A DNA stretch of 64,000 nt from Ligula intestinalis (Eukaryota > Platyhelminthes > Cestoda > Diphyllobothriidea > Diphyllobothriidae): positions 98,138,870 to 98,202,869 of the forward strand of contig JAYGXS010000002.1 in NCBI GenBank assembly GCA_036362985.1, read 5' to 3'. Below the pieces are notes generated by a model. The model made no database searches, had not been told where the DNA came from, and saw nothing but the letters and a program-made list of their open reading frames with translations. A program made the translations under genes and the position numbers. This document shows, piece after piece, positions 51,827 through 63,870 of this stretch (position 1 is its first letter; each line of letters opens with the position of its first letter).

Positions 51827-54365
51827 ATGTCGTGCGCATTGAGTTTTTTTTCAACCGGACTCCTCCCTGGAGAAACGGCTGAAACGGCGAGAACTAGTAG
51901 CGGAACTACAGTCGAGGAAGAAGAATTACAAGGCAGGCCTAAAAATCTTCAATGGGAAGATAATTCAGAAGAAAACAGCGAATCAACTCGTAATCCTCCG
52001 ATTAACGGTCAGGAAGTGACTGTCACAGCTGGATTACACCGTTCTATGAAACTAAAGTGCATGTACACCAATGTACAAAGCCTGCTCTCCAAATAAGATG
52101 AGCTTAAGATTATAACGTGCCAACTGAAACTGGACGTCGTCTGCATAACATAAACATGGTTTTCCACGAAGGTAGGCGATCAGGAAATTGCTCTCCCCGG
52201 GTTTTAAGATTTCCGAAAAGATAGAGTCGGGCGTCAAAGTGGGGGTGTGCTAATCTATGTTAGACACAGCCTGCTCGTGTCCGACAAATCCAAAAACCTT
52301 TCGGGCAATATAGAGGCAATATGGCTCATCGTTAGAACACCGGGGTCACAGACCCTTGACATCATGGTGGTCTACCGTCCACCATCGAGCAACCAACAGT
52401 CAGACAATAGTCTGATAGAAGGAGTCGAAGAAATTGCTAGGAGATCTGATATCATGGTCATGGGAGACTTTAACGCCCCCCATATCGACAGGAATGTGAG
52501 TTCTGCGCCCGGCTCAGAAGTAAATTTCGATCAACGACTCCTGCGCACAGTACAGGCATCTTTCCTAACGCAGCACGTCCTATATCCGACCAGATTACGC
52601 GAAGGGCAACAAGCTACTTGCTTAGACCTAGTACTTACCAAAACACCTGATAGCGTGGACATTGTAAATTGTTTACCATCTCTCAGAAAAAGTGATCACG
52701 TAGTGCTACAGTGGGAATCTTCACTCTTATCTTTGCCCGATCGTAGTGCGGTAACCAGACGCAACATCTGGAGAGGGGACTTTACACAAATGAAAACCAC
52801 AGTGAGCGAGATCGACTGAAACGAACTATTCACCGGGTGTGATCCAGACCATAGACTCGGTTGCACTCACGGAAGCTACCGTTCTGCGAGAACTTCTACA
52901 GCTTAAAGAAACGAAGTCGTCAGGTCCGGAGGAGATGTCTGCAAAGCTATTAAAAGAGCTAGCCATAGAGTTGGCGGTACCCCTGTACCTAATCTTCCGA
53001 GCTTATCTTAATACTGGAAAAGTGCCACCCGATTGGAAGGCAGCGTGGATCTCACCCATCCACAAAATTGGTAGTCGAGCGACCGAAAAAAACTATAGAC
53101 AGGTCAGCCTCACCTTAATATAACCGGCAAGCTTATGGAACGCATAGTCAAACGCGAGCTGATGCCCTTTTTGGAGCAACATCAATTTCTTTCTGATAAG
53201 CAGCACGGATTTCGCAGGGGAAGGTCCTGCTTGACCAATCTGCTTTATTGTCTAGAACAATGGACCCGAGTGATTAATGAAGGGAATACGGTGCGTACAG
53301 TCTTCGTAGACTTCAAGAAAGCGTTTGACAGGGTGCCTCATCAACGTCTCTTATACAAGCTCAGCCACATAGGGGTAGGCGGAAACCTTTTGCATTGGAT
53401 AGCAAACTTCTTGACTGGTCGTACCCAGACCGTATGTATTGGCGAACAGCGGTTGGCGGAGGAAGCAGTTGAGAGCGGAGTTCCACAGGGATCTGTTCAT
53501 GGCCCTATTCTCTTCCTTTTATATATTGATGACTGCATAAGCGGTCTAGACTGCGAAATTGCAATTTTTGCTGATGACAAAAAACTTTGGAAGTTCATAC
53601 GCAACCAAGGCGATGAATTAAACCTCCAGGCAAATTTTCATAGACTGGAGCAATGGTCAACCCTTTGGCTCATGCCATTCAATGTGGCCGAATGCAACAT
53701 AATGCGCTTTGTAAGAACCAGCACTACGCCTCGGAGGGTGTATTACCTGAATCACACACCACTACCAGAGGTAGAGGCTCAGAAAGACCTGGGGGTGTGG
53801 TTCACACCTTCACTGAAGCCATCACTCCACGTCCTGAAAGTGGCTAAATCCGCAATGTCGAGCTTTTATCTAATCAAGCGCGCCTCTTCTAAGTTTGGCA
53901 AGGTATTCGGCACGATCATGCGACCTCAACTGGAATTTGCCGTCCAAGCCTGGAGACCTTGGACAGCCAAAGACAAAAAACCTCGAAAGGGTACAAAGAC
54001 TTGCAACAAAATTAGTACGATGCCAACGGAACCTCCCTTATGAGACCCGATTTGTAAATCTTGACTTGTTTCCTCTGAATTAAAGGCAGCTACGTGAGGA
54101 CCTAATCCAGGCATTTTGCATGTGGCGTGGTCAGGATTGCTGCCTCCAAACAAATGACTACTTTGAGCAGGCCACCACCTCTAGGCTGCGAGGACACCCC
54201 CTCAAATTACGCGTGACTGGGACAAGACTTGACCCAAGAAAATTGTTTTTCTCTAAGAGGGTAATCCAGGCATTGAATGCCCTTCCTGTGGATAGTGTCA
54301 GATCCCCTTCCGTGGATGTTTTTAAGGCAAATCTAGACCGATTTTATGAGTATCGTCGCGATTAA
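51827..54365 (+). mobile_element. CR1-type LINE ORF2, plus strand, with internal deletion
   Basis: Endonuclease: MYTNVQSLLSK (52060), VLIYVRHSLLV, LDIMVVYRPPSSNQQ, IMVMGDFNAPHID, TCLDLVLT, KSDHVVLQWE (52819). A deletion then joins to LRELLQLKETKSSGPEEMSA. RT: QHGFRRGRSCLTNLLY, FVDFKKAFDRVPHQRLL, GVPQGSVHGPILFLLYIDD, IAIFADDKKLWKF with an intact FADD. C-terminus: FEQATTSRLRGHPLKLRVT and [15 protein letters not shown], stop at 54365. The RT frame 53135-54043 is open for 302 codons. A frameshift near 53980 and several stops in the first 250 bases make it inactive. It lies head to head with the minus LINE. Confidence 0.9.
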
Positions 54366-54388
54366 GCACTTCAAATCCAATCACTGAA

Positions 54389-55600
54389 GTGTTCCGAATC
54401 CAAAAATTGAAGCCCTCTACATCCTCCACTCTTAGGAGAAGTGGACAAAGGCCGCTGATAAAGGCTATCCAATTGATGTTAAATTTTTCGACTTCAACAA
54501 GGCCTTCGATAGTGTACCACACAGGCTTCGTCTGCAGAAGATTTGGGACGTGTAAATTCAAGGAAAAATGTATAAATGGATCAGTAGTTTCTTGTCCCTC
54601 AGAGAACAGAGGGTCGTTGTCGGAAACTCAACCTCAGAATGGACAATGGTTGAGCGTGGTGTACCACAAGGCTCAGTTTTGGGTCCGCTGCTATTCCTGA
54701 TTTACGTAAACGACTGTCTCAATGAGCTTGATTGTGCAGCTGTCATGTTTGTGGATGACATAAAAATATGGACTCAAATTAGGTGCGCCGACGACGCAAA
54801 GAGACTACAGTCGAACATCGATAAACTGGTTATCTGGTCGTCCACGTGGCTTTTTAACTTTAATGTATCCAAGTGTCTTGTTCTACACATAAGCCCGGGG
54901 CAAAAAGTGCCACCGAAACACAGTTATTTTATCAATGGTACCGCATTAAACGAGGTTGAGACACACAAAGATCTGGGTATATGGACAACCGCGAACTTAA
55001 TGCAAACAGAGCACTGTAAAACGTCCGTCCAGAAGGCAACTACTACCCTGCACTGGATCAGCCGAGCGTTCAAAATCTTTCCACCTGAACTCTTCGGAAA
55101 AATATTTCGCACCTTTGTGAGACCATATCTTGAATACTGAATGCCAGTTTGGACACCGTGGTTGAAGAAAGATGTGGAGCTTCTTGAACAAGTGCAACGC
55201 AGGGCGACAAAGATGGTCGACGGTCTCAGGGACTTACCATATCAGGAGAGATTTATAAAACTTGACCTTTTTCCTTTGTCTTACAGGAACGTTCAGTGCA
55301 GCCTGCTCTGCACATTCCGGATAATCCGGATCCACATTTCATCCCTAAAATTGGAGGATTTCTTCCAATTAGCCACCACTACTCACCTGCGTGGCCATCA
55401 TTACATGGTCACAAACGAACGCACCCGATTAGACATCCGAAAATACTTCTTCAGTCAACGCGTGGTCCGGCCCTGGAACTTGCTACCAGCGAGACGGTTT
55501 CCGCTGACACAATTGCGGAATTTAAAAGAAGACTTGATGTGATTTTATGTGACAAAAGGCGACTTTTACAACACGATTTCCTACTGCCAGCACTGTGAAC
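54389..55600 (+). pseudogene. Second CR1-type LINE copy, 5'-truncated, tandem to the first
   Basis: Begins within RT palm A (FFDFNKAFDSVPHRLRLQK), then MYKWISSFLSLREQRVVVGN, GVPQGSVLGPLLFLIYVND, AAVMFVDDIKIW (FVDD catalytic box), HKDLGIWTTANLM, one TGA at 55138, then LLEQVQRRATKMVDGLRDLP and FFQLATTTHLRGHHYMV, ending at 55540. It is the same family as the minus fragment at 59076-59402 (TEHCK, LLEQVQRRATKMV). It follows the previous LINE in the same direction within 25 bases. Confidence 0.9.
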
Positions 55601-56462
55601 AATTTTTCTGGCTTTAGACCGTTTTCATTCTTTTCCGTTTTCATTCTTTCCAAATTCTGTTATGATATCATATGTGCTCCCCTCGAGTGCACATTAACTG
55701 TAAGAATAACCTTGTTTGCGTTACATTAATAGGGTCCTCAAGGGCATTTCTTGCCTGTGACCCTTAAAATATACATATCTAAAAAAACCTTGAAATGCTA
55801 GAAATGATATAATAATATTCTAATAGTAATTTGTAAGTAGTACTATTATGAGTACTTAACCAAATGAGTTTCAGCCATTATCTAGCTATGACGTCTCTGC
55901 TCACTATGCGATCTGCGCCGATCGTGTCTGAGGTCGCATCTACCGCACCTATGGTCCTAGCCTACGCGGCCCTCTCACACCCTTTCTCGTATCGACCGAC
56001 TGCTGACGACGTGGCAGGTTCCTCGGCTCTTGGCACAGCAAAGGCCTATCATGGTCGCATCTCCGTTCTTTGGGACGTTCTCGTGACTCCGAGGTCTCCT
56101 CCTCGTATGGTCCTTCAGATTTAAATATTACTCGTCATGGACGCCTAGGCTGCCGTCAACATTCATAGAAGCATCATGCCCCTATCATTCACATACTTCC
56201 CCCACGAGCGACCGTTTTTCTCCTAAAAACCACAAATGACATTCAATTTTGAATTATGAGCCATCCTTAGGAGTTTTTCACTGTCTGCTTTTCTTCCTCA
56301 GTTACACTGCTGGCTCGTCTGAACTGAGTGTGAGTTTATTACTTGAAACAAGCGAGTAGTCCTCTGAAATTTTGTTAACGACTTCTTTGGAATGTTTGGC
56401 TATGCCGATGCATTTCTTAAATCCTATGTACCAAGAGGGAGTTCAAAGGAGTTTGCCTACAT
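55601..56462. other. No recognisable gene
   Basis: An 86-codon plus ORF (55864-56124) has no recognisable domain and lacks supporting context. The rest is AT-rich. Confidence 0.4.
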
Positions 56463-57710
56463 TTACTTTAATAACTTTGACTTGAATTGACTTGACATGG
56501 GAGAAACAAAAAGCGGATAGCAAACTGGCCATGGTCTACAGTTTGTCAAGTAATCATTATAAAATGAACGGTGCATATTGTAGAAAGGCATATTATAGGG
56601 CGCTCCATAGAAAGGACAGCTGAAGTGTAGCATGGAAAAACCAGGAGGGGCCATAAAAATAGGATTTTGAGGCATTTTATCATAATTTTACGGAAAATTT
56701 TCCTTCGAAAATTGTATGAATGGTTTAGAAAAACGGTTAAATTTATAAGCTGGCGTAATTATTTACGGATGTTGATGAGGTTTGGGGATAGGAAAAGCGC
56801 TAGCTTGAACGGTTGGGTCTTTGTGAGATACTGAGTTGTTATCGGTAATCATATTGCCAAATTTGAAAACTGGCGTAGATTTACTTGTGGCGTTCGTAGG
56901 TTTATTGGAATTTAAAGCTATCACAGAGGTGGTTGGCTTAGGAGAACAACTTGACAAGGCTACAATCTCACTCAAATCACGAGTAAGGTGAATGGGAGAA
57001 GTATCAACGGAAACTGACATTGATCCAGAGGGATGTGGGCTTACCTGAGCGGGAAGGCCGGCCTCAGAGACAACTTTTGGTTTTGTTGAACCGGAGCCAG
57101 TGTTCTCATTTGCTACTTTAGATAAAACCCAACGCTCCATTGGCGTTTTATCCCTGCATATGTAAAGTTTAATTTCCTTTAAAAAGTTGGCTGACCGCTC
57201 ATGCTGAGAGAATATAAGGTGTACTTATATTGCCAAAAATAGTTTTACGAGAATTGACGGGTTTTTACTTCGGGATGAGAGTATTTAAGCTTATGCAACT
57301 TTAAAATTAAAGTCACAAGAGTAAAGAAACTGAACAGCAATACCTATAGGTTGTTTATCTTTTGAAGCATTTTTCAAAAGAAAATTAAAATTCCTTTTTT
57401 GATGATCACGGGTCTCGGTAGACACCATATTGACGAAAGGCTCTAGTTTCTCACATTGCCGAGAAGTGAGCGTAGATACCTTTCCATCAAAGATGGCACC
57501 AAGGACCGTAAACAGGGAAGCATATTGGTTATAAAACCTACTGAAGTTGTCTAAAGCATCAAGATCAAGTTTCTTCATGCTTAAGATGGGTTTATTGTTA
57601 GGAGGATTGGTATTACGGGCTAATTTACGTCTCAGTTGTGGCTTGGGTATCATATCGAATAGGGGGTGAGTGATAGGATATGTTCTAAGCAAAGTTATGC
57701 ACAAAATTTC
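56463..57710 (-). CDS. Unrecognised protein, probably spliced, possible second host gene
   Basis: Frames on the minus strand can be joined. 57704-57294 reads FDMIPKPQLRRKLAR, LDALDNFSRFYNQYASLF, KRNFNFLLKNASKDKQPIG, LYSCDFNFK, then a possible gttgca donor. Behind ttctctcag, from 57210, it reads HERSANFLKEIKLYICRDKT, PMERWVLSKVANENTG, a Ser/Thr/Pro-rich stretch, and PVFKFGNMI, ending at ccGTAAAT (56764), another possible donor. A Met/Pro/Phe-rich segment (PQNPIFMAPPGFSM, YNMPFYNMHRSF, 56675-56463) could be the last exon. I know no family for it. The composition is unlike the neighbouring LINEs. An ORF1-type retroelement protein remains possible. Confidence 0.4.
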
Positions 57711-58047
57711 GACAGAAAAGTTGAAATACCGAAGAGACTACGCAGGATGAAAATTATCTCTAATAGTATATCGAGTAATGCAAACAATTTCTTGCTGAAA
57801 ATTGATATATTACCAAATTTTTAGATATTATTTAGTATTTACGCAATAGATAACTTGCTTTTTACGTGAATCTACCGGAACTAGAATGAGGCTATGTCGG
57901 CGAAACAGTACAAAATGTATATGTTGACCTATCGGTAAAAAAGAAAACTACCGGTATGTGCAGTTGCTAAAGGGTTAGATATACAAATAAATAACAACAA
58001 TTAAGCTAGTAACTTCAGCAAGTTACTATGAAATCTGATAAAAATAT
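57711..58047. other. AT-rich, no feature
   Basis: About 340 bases without an ORF or recognised repeat. It could contain the promoter of the minus-strand unknown gene, but nothing specific is visible. Confidence 0.35.
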
Positions 58048-59065
58048 CTATTTCACTAAGTTTTGAAAGATAAGTTGCGCGTCTTTACTTTGACCTTGGG
58101 GCAAGAGTGTGGAGGTGTTCTCTTCTGCGACTGGAAGGTTGTCCAGCTGGTGGGCCAGCTCGTTGCTGAAACGCAAGTTAAACAACTCAGTATTCAAATT
58201 ACCTGGAGGGTTGCTAACCCTGGGGTCTCCTGCGTGGTTGGCGACGGATCCGCATCTTGGAGTTGATGAGACAATGATCGGTATCACCGGTGGCCTCCGA
58301 CATTGCCTTTGTCACAAGCACCTCCTGCTGATCACGCCGCCGCACGACGAAATAGTCCAGAAGATGCCGCTGACGGGATCTGGTGTGCATCCAGGTTGCC
58401 TTTGGCTGCAGCAGTAGGCTGAAGTAGGTGTTGGTCAGTATAAGACGGTGCACCACACAGGTTCGAAGGAGAAGTAGGCCATTGTCATTGAGTGCTCGGA
58501 GACCGTGTGGTCCAAGCACTCATCTGTAGGCAGCGTCATCTGTGCCGACGCACGCATTGAAGTCGCCCAGGACAACCAACTTGTCCGCCTTCGGCACAGA
58601 TGACAGGAAGGCGTGCAGATCCTCGAAGAACTGGTTTTTTGTCTCGTCGGAACTGGTTTTTGGAGAAGCGTAGACATTGATGATGGTGGCAAATTTTTTT
58701 TACTCTAGAGAGGCAGACGGAGGCTCATCGGGCGTTCGTTGATGCACTGCGGCGTACAGGGTAGGCGTCCTACTATGTCATTCCGAATGGCAAATGGGAC
58801 GCAGGCCTCGCGTTGGTCTGACGTCAGACGGCCCACATAGAAGAAGGTGTACCCAGCATCCACCTCTTTATAGAACCTTCGCCGGAGAAGAGGGTTTCTT
58901 TGATTACGGCGATGTTTACCTTGAAGCGCACCAGTTCCCGGGCGAGGATGCTCCTTGGGTCATCTAAAAGGGAACGAAAATTCCAAACGCCGAAGATGAT
59001 GATCAGAGCAGGCTTCACTGAACGTTCCTGTAAGACAGAAAAAAGGTCAAGTTTGATCAATCTCT
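58048..59065 (-). pseudogene. RTE-type LINE endonuclease (craniofacial-development-protein-2-like)
   Basis: The minus strand reads WNFRSLLDDPRS, VRFKVNIAVIKETLFS (59060-58880), a frameshifted middle whose frame gives [69 protein letters not shown] (58519-58214), and LNTELFNLRFSNELAHQLDN (58200-58048). This wording is typical of RTE endonucleases that are abundant in tapeworm genomes. The catalytic GDFN is present, but several frameshifts and the missing RT show a dead fragment. Confidence 0.88.
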
Positions 59066-59075
59066 CCTGATGTGG

Positions 59076-59402
59076 TTAGTCCCAGAGAGCATTGACCATC
59101 TTGGTCGCCCTGCGTTGCACTTGTTCAAGAAGTTCTATATTCTTCAACCACAGTGTCCACACTGGCATTCCGCATTCTAAATGTGGTCTCACAAAGGCAC
59201 TTAATATTTTCCCGAAGTGTTCAGATGGGAATATTTTGAACGCTTGTCTGATCCAGTGCAGGATACTAGTTGCCTTCTGGACGACCTTTTTACAGTGTTC
59301 TGTTGGCATCAAGTTCGCGGTTGTCCACATATCCAGGTCTTTGTGCGTATAAACCTCTTTTAATGCGGTGCCAATGATAAAGTAACTGTGTTTCGGCGAC
59401 AT
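59076..59402 (-). pseudogene. CR1-type LINE RT thumb fragment
   Basis: The minus strand reads MSPKHSYFIIGTALKEV, HKDLDMWTTANLMPTEHCK, FKIFPSEHFGKILSAFVRP and LLEQVQRRATKMV, close to 54900-55230 of the plus-strand copy. It joins directly to the RTE fragment at 59065 and to a Penelope fragment on the other side. Confidence 0.9.
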
Positions 59403-59449
59403 TTTTCACCCGGGCTTATGTGTAGAACCAGACATTGGGATAAATGTGT

Positions 59450-60060
59450 AAATAGGGGTGAAACATGCACAGATTGCATGATACTTATAGTTCGTAGCGG
59501 CCATTCGCATGCGTACTATAATTATCGACTCCACTTGGGGTCGTAATTGGTGCGGTGATGGGTTGACGGTTTGCGTCTGACTCATTAAGTGCCGTGATTT
59601 CCTTGACCGCATCGGATTCGAGCTTGATAATTACGCAAGAGTTATGCTCTCTGTCGGCGGAATTATTGCTGAGCTTGGCCCTTCCTACGTGATTGATTCT
59701 CTTGCTCAGACAGTGCATCAGTACACAGTATGGGAACGGCAAGTTTTTGCGCTCACTGATTGACTGTGGGTCTGAGAACCAAGACTCGAGAAGCTCGCGG
59801 CTCGCACGGTCGCCAACTTTTCCGAGGATTTCGGCCTCTTTAAACTTCAAAATATGGCTGGGTCCCGTCGAGTGAGCTAGGACCTGGGAGTTAGCGTCTT
59901 TCTTTATCACCGCCACTGCGTGCTGGACCATTCGCGTCCGGGGTAATCTCCGGGTTTCTCCGGCGTAGTTGCTTTGTCCATGACTGCACCAGATCCAATT
60001 AACGACTCCAGCCGTTTCCTGCCGTGGCAGTGGGTCTTTCCGTCTCATGGCCCGACGTCT
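59450..60060 (-). pseudogene. Penelope-like GIY-YIG endonuclease fragment
   Basis: The minus-strand frame 60048-59485 reads NWIWCSHGQSNYAGETRRLP, RTRMVQHAVAVIKKDANSQV, AHSTGPSHILKFKEAEIL, ASRELLESWFSDPQSI, LPFPYCVLMHCLSKRINHVG. This is a second GIY-YIG type (NYAGET..RL..R..QH) different from the GYIGRT type at 7.7 and 28.7 kb, and it matches 4097-4492. The general C-C pattern is changed to C-H. The 3' end at 59450 (gggtgaaacatgcac) is also shared. The RT is missing. Confidence 0.88.
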
Positions 60061-61045
60061 GATGGTTGCTTTTGGCTAGCTAGTTGTTTTGTTCTTCCTC
60101 CGTCGTAAATGGTTGCTTCTGGCCTGTGGGCATGTGCAAAGCATGTCAGAGGGAATATCTTATTGCGTCCTTTAACCCAGACAATGTGGTCAAATTATTT
60201 TGCAAACAAGCGGGATAAAGAAAATAACTTTCGTATTTTGTAAATAAATCACTAGAAATTTTCAAGGAAAATCGTTCGTTGGGGCGTAAGGCACCGTTAT
60301 TCAGTCAATTTTTGACGCCGGACCCCCAGGTTGTCGTCAGACTTCAGGAGAATTGCCACGAACAATTGAAATTTCAAAAGTGCTGATACAATTATACAGT
60401 CATCTGGCGTGAGCGCTAATTAACAGCTATAATTTCCGTCAGTCCATGGTGGAAAAATTAGAAGTCGCAATTGCTAACTGGCGACTATTATTTGCGTCAG
60501 TCAACCGATGTGGACGCTAATTAGCAGTTGCGGTTCGCATTAGTCCGTGGTGGTAGGCTGTCGTGTTTTCCACCTTTCTTTGCTAAGTTCGTACACCATC
60601 CAACTCCATATCTCGGTAATGAATGAATCATCGGAGTGCATGGCCTCTAGAAATTATCGGCCTTTTTTTGGTGGAGCGAACTCTGATAATGCGTGTGTGT
60701 CTTATATCAAGACAATGCGTAGACACTTCGGGCAGATGGTCACGTATCTTTACTGCCACTTGGTGCTCATGGATGCGTGTGGTGACGATTCTTCCTCTTT
60801 TGCTACAGTATACGATATCATAAGCTTGGCATAGGATCCTTCAGATGACTTTTTCTTATCGAGATAACTTACCCTATCTTTGGAATGTACAAGCTGGGTG
60901 CGTAAAGTAGCCATCGGTTTATGCGCCACTTTTGGAGTCTGTTTTGAAGCAAAGAATTCCGAAAACCCAGTGTTCACGTCATTGATATTTCATTTTCGGT
61001 GAACTTTGAATGGCTACCATCAATATTCACGAACTAGATCGACGG
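60061..61045. repeat. Repeat-rich, no gene
   Basis: 60410-60450 and 60512-60552 are diverged direct repeats about 102 bases apart (gcgctaattaacagc against gacgctaattagcag, each ending in gtc.gtggtgg). 60840-60945 matches 1-110 (gtacaagctgggtgcgtaaa). ORFs at 60547-60834 show no domain. Confidence 0.55.
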
Positions 61046-61047
61046 GA

Positions 61048-61160
61048 TAATCAGCTCGTGTCTCAGCCGTTAGAGGGTTGGACTTTTGAACAATAGTTCG
61101 TGGGTTTGAACCTCGGGTGGTGTACCACTTAGGCATAGTTATGACTAGCTGATGATGGTC
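61048..61160 (+). repeat. tRNA-derived SINE
   Basis: CTCAGCCGTTAGAGGGTTGG (A-box-like) and CGTGGGTTTGAACCTCGGG (B-box-like), then ggcatagttatgactagctg, a tail also seen inverted at 62350-62375. Confidence 0.65.
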
Positions 61161-61199
61161 AGTACGTCATGTTTCCTCTCAGAATACTCTACGCTGTAT

Positions 61200-62280
61200 A
61201 GATGTATCTTTTTTCCTTCCTAGAGAGACGTCAATGAACGCGATTACACCATCTAACTCAGACTCTGCAGAAGACTTGAGTACTGTATGCGCACTGTTAA
61301 GGGATGAACTATGTGTCCTATTTCACCTATATTTGTTCTACCCAATGAGCATGCACCATGACGGTAACTTTGACTGTCGGCTTGCCGCCGTATATTTTCG
61401 TGTTTAATTTGATTATTCGTCGTTTATTTATTATACTTTTTAAAATTCCGGTAAAAATATGGCCTTTAGGAGGTTGTCTACTTCAACTTACCTGAGGTCC
61501 AACTTACCGTGCCGGAGCTATTTAATATTAATTCGCAGCGCGAAGCGCCGCGCACACCTCAAATTTACATGCCCTACAATTTACAGGGCAAAAAAATAAT
61601 TTCCAGTGCAATAAAGGAAGAATTACATCATCCATGCACGACGTTACATTGGATTTAGCCTACTTGAACTAGCCAATAGGCGCTCGCATCGCTATTTTGA
61701 CACCGGTGAAAATAAGACAAATATGCTCCCCCCACCGTTAAGCTTCCGATCATCCACGTGTCGACTTTAAAATTTGGGGTCATTGGTGGTGTGCCTTAGA
61801 CTCGTTTTTTTCGAGAATACAGGTAACTTTCAAGTTGACCGAAAGGCAAGCTTGCAATAGCTCTGTGATGTGCCTACTCAGCCGTTGTCATTTATAAAAA
61901 ACGTTGTCCATAGTCATGTGTGTTTGAGGTAAACGATGCTATATTGTTTAGTTCTATCGCTCACCGCGCGCAACCCTACCACCGGCCTTCTCGGCTCCGT
62001 TCTCTGAAGATGTGAATTTGATAGTTTTTAAGTTAGATTAGCAATCACCTGGTTACAGTCATTAATTTACAGGCTGTCACCTTGACATGTGAAATGAAAG
62101 CTCTGAGTTATGTATTGTTGATATAGATCTCGGAGGTGGGGTGAAAATGCGTTCTTCCTTCCCACGCTGTGTTTTACGATTTATGGTGCAGGCCACAGAC
62201 ACGTACATCGAGTTTTACGCATCTGCAAACCGACCTCATTTTCGTTGAAAAACGTTCGCTGATCGCTAACGGAAATGACT
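61200..62280. other. No recognisable gene
   Basis: About 1 kb of AT-rich sequence with no ORF of note. Confidence 0.4.
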
Positions 62281-62400
62281 CGTCCCGCTCTGCCTTGGGG
62301 CTCACTCCGAGCCCCGCCAACAGCCGCATAGCGGCTTATTAGCCGTCGTCAACTAGTCATACCCAACCCTAAGTGGTGAACCAGCCGGGGTTCGAAAACC
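62281..62400 (-). repeat. tRNA-derived SINE, 3' part
   Basis: The minus strand reads GGGTTTTCGAACCCCGGC (B-box-like), ggttcaccacttagggttggg and tatgactagttgacgacggc. It borders the Penelope fragment that follows. Confidence 0.55.
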
Positions 62401-62414
62401 CGACAGCTGCAGAG

Positions 62415-62850
62415 CACTCTTCTTGAAAACGGATACCCAGGAAGGTTTATCCTCAAGAATATTGACGAACGCACCAAGAAGCTTACTTCCTTAACCGCAG
62501 AAAAGAAAAACCTATTCATAAGACTACTTTCCTTAGGAGACGCAACTAGCGAGCTGGTAATGTGACGACTGAAGACTGCTTTCGCAAACACTTTCCCAGC
62601 GGCAAACTTACGTGCACTTTTCACGAACTCTCCAATCTTACAATTAGGAGGTAAAGACAGGCTCTCGTTGAAGGCCACATCCATGTGTATGTACTCATTT
62701 AGTTTCTCCTGTGGAGCGGGATACATCGGCCCACCATGCAGACCCGCATACGCGAACACAAACTGGCGGCACAGAGACTTGACCCAAAAACGCAACCTGC
62801 AACAACTATCGCAGGGACCAACCACAACTTCGATATTTAAGGATCAACCA
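62415..62850 (+). pseudogene. Penelope fragment, apparent fusion of two GIY-YIG families
   Basis: 62428-62735 is colinear with 28490-28790 (NIDERTKKLTSLTAEKKN, FPAANLRALFTNSP, GGKDRLSLKATSMCMYSF, GAGYIG). From about 62737 another frame reads MQTRIREHKLAAQRLDP and TTIAGTNHNFDI, which belongs to a different GIY-YIG type with R..EHK.A..R.DP spacing. Stops and frameshifts are present. The junction could be template switching or recombination. Confidence 0.65.
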
Positions 62851-63360
62851 TCGTACCTTGATAAACCTCAAAAACAGAAAAAAATGACGCTTGAGGCACG
62901 ATAACCAGATGTCAACTCTTTCGACAGCTACCTGGACCATCACTTGGCCCACAAGGTCCTACGCCAGTACACGATCTACGGGCAAGTCAAGAACAAACTA
63001 AAATTTTGAGTTTAAGTGAAGACGCCACCGTGAAGTAACTATCGGCAACGGATGTAAGATAACAAGAATATTCTACAGCGTAGAATAACTGTCAAGCTAG
63101 ACTAAAATCCACACGAGCGACCAAGCGCCGAACAAGGTCACTGACGATACTTATAATCTCAACAAATATACCCATACATTTGAGCACATCATGATCTCTC
63201 ATAGCCATGCTTATAGTGCATATGTATCCTCACTGGTCACCTTACAAGAAATAGTCGTCGCAAAGTGGCTTGGGGCTGACTGTCCAGTGCGGCCTGCAGC
63301 CGCTAAATGAATACCATATTATGATCAAAAATGCATGATCGAAAAAGACGCTGACTGACA
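62851..63360. other. No recognisable gene
   Basis: No coding domain seen. The segment from 62930 (tacgccagtacacgatctac) might be the 3' end of the Penelope copy. Confidence 0.35.
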
Positions 63361-63520
63361 TTGTTATAAGCCATCATCAGCGAGCCAAATCCAAGGAAGT
63401 AAACCACTTGAGGCTCGAACTTCCACTCTGCTGGCCAGAAGTCTAACGGTCTAACTCACTAACCTGAAATAGCTATCCTGCGGTTTGCCTTTCTATGCCG
63501 GAATACTAAGAACATAAAAA
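63361..63520 (-). repeat. tRNA-like SINE fragment
   Basis: The minus strand gives GTGAGTTAGACCGTTAGAC (A-box-like) and GTGGAAGTTCGAGCCTCAAG (B-box-like). On the plus side, 63463-63515 carries agctatcctgcggtttgcc and atactaagaaca, repeated at 63815-63866. Confidence 0.5.
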
Positions 63521-63679
63521 ATGTGTCACTAACATTTAGCTAGTAACATATCAATTATTAGTAGCTTTGCAAAACATACGATCGGTTGTAGCCAGTCGCA
63601 AAAGCATCATTTCAGTATGGGCACATCCTGAGAGATAGATCGGTCTGCTAACAAATTCTATATAATTCTGTTCAACAAC

Positions 63680-63870
63680 CGGCAAGAGATCGAATTCGGT
63701 GGATAAAGGTTAAGACGTCCACCCGTGACCGGCGAGGCACAAGTTCGAAACTCGAGGCGGCAATTTCACCGGCTAGACTAGAGTTGGCTGCCCGTAGCTG
63801 ATGAGGGCCAATAGCCCGAACTAGCTATCCTGCGGTTTTCCTGTCTATGCCAGAATACTAAGAACACACT
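63680..63870 (+). repeat. tRNA-derived SINE
   Basis: GGTGGATAAAGGTTAAGACG (A-box-like), GGCACAAGTTCGAAACTCGA (B-box-like), then agttggctgcccgtagctga and the tail agctatcctgcggttttcc to 63866. Confidence 0.6.

Noticed and set aside
58063..58417. Plus-strand ORFs over the RTE fragment
   Set aside because: Antisense shadows of the minus-strand endonuclease reading.
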